The notes beneath the pieces are model-generated. The model saw nothing but the letters and a program-made list of their open reading frames with translations. It had not been told where the DNA came from and did no database searches. Source: Rebecca billardiae RCC1528 (taxonomy: Eukaryota; Haptophyta). Taken from it: a DNA stretch of 64,000 bases. Position numbers and translations under genes: made by a program. Numbering within the stretch: position 1 is the first letter of the stretch; the number at the start of each line of letters is the position of its first letter. Below, in pieces: positions 62,018 through 64,000 of the stretch. The DNA is taken from positions 992,001-1,056,000 of the forward strand of contig OZ251238.1 in the NCBI GenBank assembly GCA_965240325.2. The letters are read 5' to 3'.

Positions 62018-63903
62018 GTCGAATCAATGCGACAGCAGCACAACACCTGATCCGCCGTGAGTACAGCTGAATAATCCATTATTATTAAATGGCATGCGTG
62101 TGCAGCTGCTCGTTTATTTATAGTTCAGTCGTCAGCAGCTTCTGTCCTGCCCGTATTAATTACGCGATAACAGTCAGAATTAGGCACGCCGTACTCGGTA
62201 ATGCGACTACGCTGCGTGATATTTTAAAAAGCCTGCATCTCTAGTCACTGGGACCATGGGCATGGTCGGACTGGCTTCGTCTGGCATCCGCATGGTGCAT
62301 GCTGACGTCATCTATGAACTATCGCAGCATCATGTATTCTGTGAGGTGCGCTGCTCGTCCGCGCCACTCCGCGAGAATCAGCCAATGACGGCAGTACAGC
62401 CGCTGATCCTTGGCTGAAGGTTTCGCGGCGAGTGGCGGCAATCAGGCGCACCGCACGATGCATTGTTGTGCCCACGGAATGCGCATGCAATGGAAGCAGT
62501 GGACCAGGCAGCTGCGCCGCCTAGCCCTCGTCATGGAAGAATGCCACCTGCGCGGAAGGCATGGGCGATGGTGACGCAAGCGCATTGGCAATGAGAAAGC
62601 GCGGTGCCCCAGCTTCCCGCGCGGTGCGGTCTGCGCACACACCTGTCTGCACAGAGGTGGTGGAGGTACATTCCCACCCCCTATCGCGTGACATCTAGCA
62701 CCGGAGATGCTCAGCCGCTCGAGTGAGTGGTAGACCGTCTCCGAGCTGCACCGTCGGGCATTGTTGTCGTGTGCTGCGCATCTTGCAGCGACGTCCAAAG
62801 TCGACAGCGACGCGACATGCGGACGCTGGTGGTGGTAGGTGTTGGTCTCGTCGAGCCCCTCACGGATGCGCGCGTCGCTATCGGCACTTGCCCAGGCGAC
62901 AGGCCCAGGAGCCGCTCCGCCGCCGTCATCCGCATGCATCGAAACCTCGGTGGGCCGTCTCGCCGCCGACGAAGGCCGTGTCCGCCCTTTTGGCCGGTGG
63001 CCAACCGGATTTCCCACCGAAGTCATTATTACGGGCGGCACAGTTTAGTCAAGTACGACTCTTCGGCCGCAGGGCGCATCAAACCGGCATCAAACTCCTT
63101 TTGCCCAACTCCTTTTCGACGATCAACCGAGGTGAATCATTCAAGTTCAATTCTGTGAACCGTGCAGGAAGACGGCTTCTGCGCAATGTTCTGGCCTTCT
63201 GGATCCTCGCGTGACTAAATCTGGTGAGAAAAGCTACTACTGTACCGTATAGAGGGGGGTTGGAACTCACCGTTGGAAGTTGGCGCCCAGCGCTCACTTT
63301 CACTTGCTCATCAGTTCACAGTTGCCAGACGGGCCAGGCGAACTAAATAAACGCCGTCGAAAATTATCAGACTGCCTTATCACAGCAGGCTGGCATTGGC
63401 CATTGCCGCGCGCCGCCCCTCACTCGCCGTCACTCGGGCCCGTCAGGCGGCTCATAACCAATATACATATAATTGCGACGGCAGTGCCGCGCCCCGGCCC
63501 CGGGCCCCGTGGCTGCCGGCCGCGATTGCGGCGCGCGCATTGTCGATTCACATGTCACGATTGTGCGGGCGTCGTCGTCGACGTCGGCCCGCGGCCGGGG
63601 CCCAGGCCCCGAGCCCGGCGAGTCCGGCCGGACGGCCGGCCGCCGCGCAGGCTGACTGGCGTCGCACCGTCATAATCTATAGGCCTAGCACTGAGACTCT
63701 GCATGAGACATGAGTGGCTATGCATCGGAAGGTCAGCCTTGAAGTAGATTTAGTAGGGGACGTCCAGCACTCGCAGCAGTCGCTCAGGCACCGATAGAGT
63801 CGTACTCGTAAGTCGAAATCTAATTAATTAATATCGTATATGAGCAGTACAGCTGAATATGTGGATCCGGATCCGACACTTTCAACCGTATCCGCGACTC
63901 TCA

Positions 63904-63908
<5 letters not shown>
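62018..63908. other. intergenic, no supported gene
   Basis: Frames of 100-200 codons occur on both strands between 62442 and 63214 without recognisable domains or a credible start context. 63470-63660 is GC-rich again. The rest is AT-rich. Confidence 0.45.

Positions 63909-64000
<92 letters not shown>
63909..64000. repeat. (AT)n microsatellite running off the window end
   Basis: At least 46 uninterrupted AT units reach the last base. It may mark an assembly break at a low-complexity run, not a chromosome end. Confidence 0.97.

Noticed and set aside
62442-63214. Possible genes on either strand (frames of 140-200 codons).
   Set aside because: No recognisable domain, overlapping frames on both strands and weak starts.
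63909-64000. Terminal (AT)n as a telomere.
   Set aside because: It is a simple dinucleotide run cut by the window edge, with no telomere unit.
1-64000. tRNA, rRNA and CRISPR arrays.
   Set aside because: No cloverleaf-like T-loop motif, rRNA segment or regularly spaced repeat array was found by eye; a tRNAscan/Infernal run would settle it.

Overview
This is a 64 kb piece of nuclear DNA from a very GC-rich eukaryotic microalga. Genes carry short GTGCG...GCAG introns and Ala/Gly/Pro-rich low-complexity inserts. Two small proteins (13266-13736 and 46949-47578) start with an ER-type signal peptide followed by a twin-arginine lumen signal, as expected for a red-derived secondary plastid. A haptophyte, possibly a pavlovophyte, fits best; this is inference.

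Layout. 1-22966 is a dense block of conserved genes: the 5' part of an O-fucosyltransferase-like gene (-), a small secreted Cys-rich protein, a USP14/UBP6 deubiquitinase, a group-1 glycosyltransferase, DENR (-), an XK-related-like membrane protein, a plastid-lumen protein, a degenerate TcdA/ThiF-like protein (-) and CPSF160. A 308 bp inverted repeat sits in the 4.7-7.3 kb gap. 22967-34500 has lower GC and is poor in host genes: an unassigned stretch, a mitochondrial carrier (-), and an intact two-ORF LINE (-) with endonuclease, reverse transcriptase, RNase H and zinc knuckle. 34612-46473 is one very large gene that I reconstruct as nine exons and 3,499 codons. It encodes two complete AKT-like channel units in one chain, each with a six-segment channel, a CNBD-like domain and ankyrin repeats. 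46949-59894 holds a lumenal FKBP, a partly duplicated helical-repeat gene (-), a TMEM245-like transporter-fold protein (-), a second XK-related-like gene (-), and a fusion of a nucleoside-hydrolase-like domain, seven membrane segments and a TIR-like domain (-). 59895-64000 holds no gene I can support; it contains a 519 bp element with 24 bp terminal inverted repeats and ends in an (AT)n run.

Genes are often arranged head-to-head with 120-250 bp between starts (890/1011, 11246/11497, 15594/15783), suggesting shared promoters. The two most unusual systems are the double channel with non-equivalent selectivity filters and the nucleoside-hydrolase/7TM/TIR-like fusion. All exon boundaries were read by eye from splice consensus and protein continuity.
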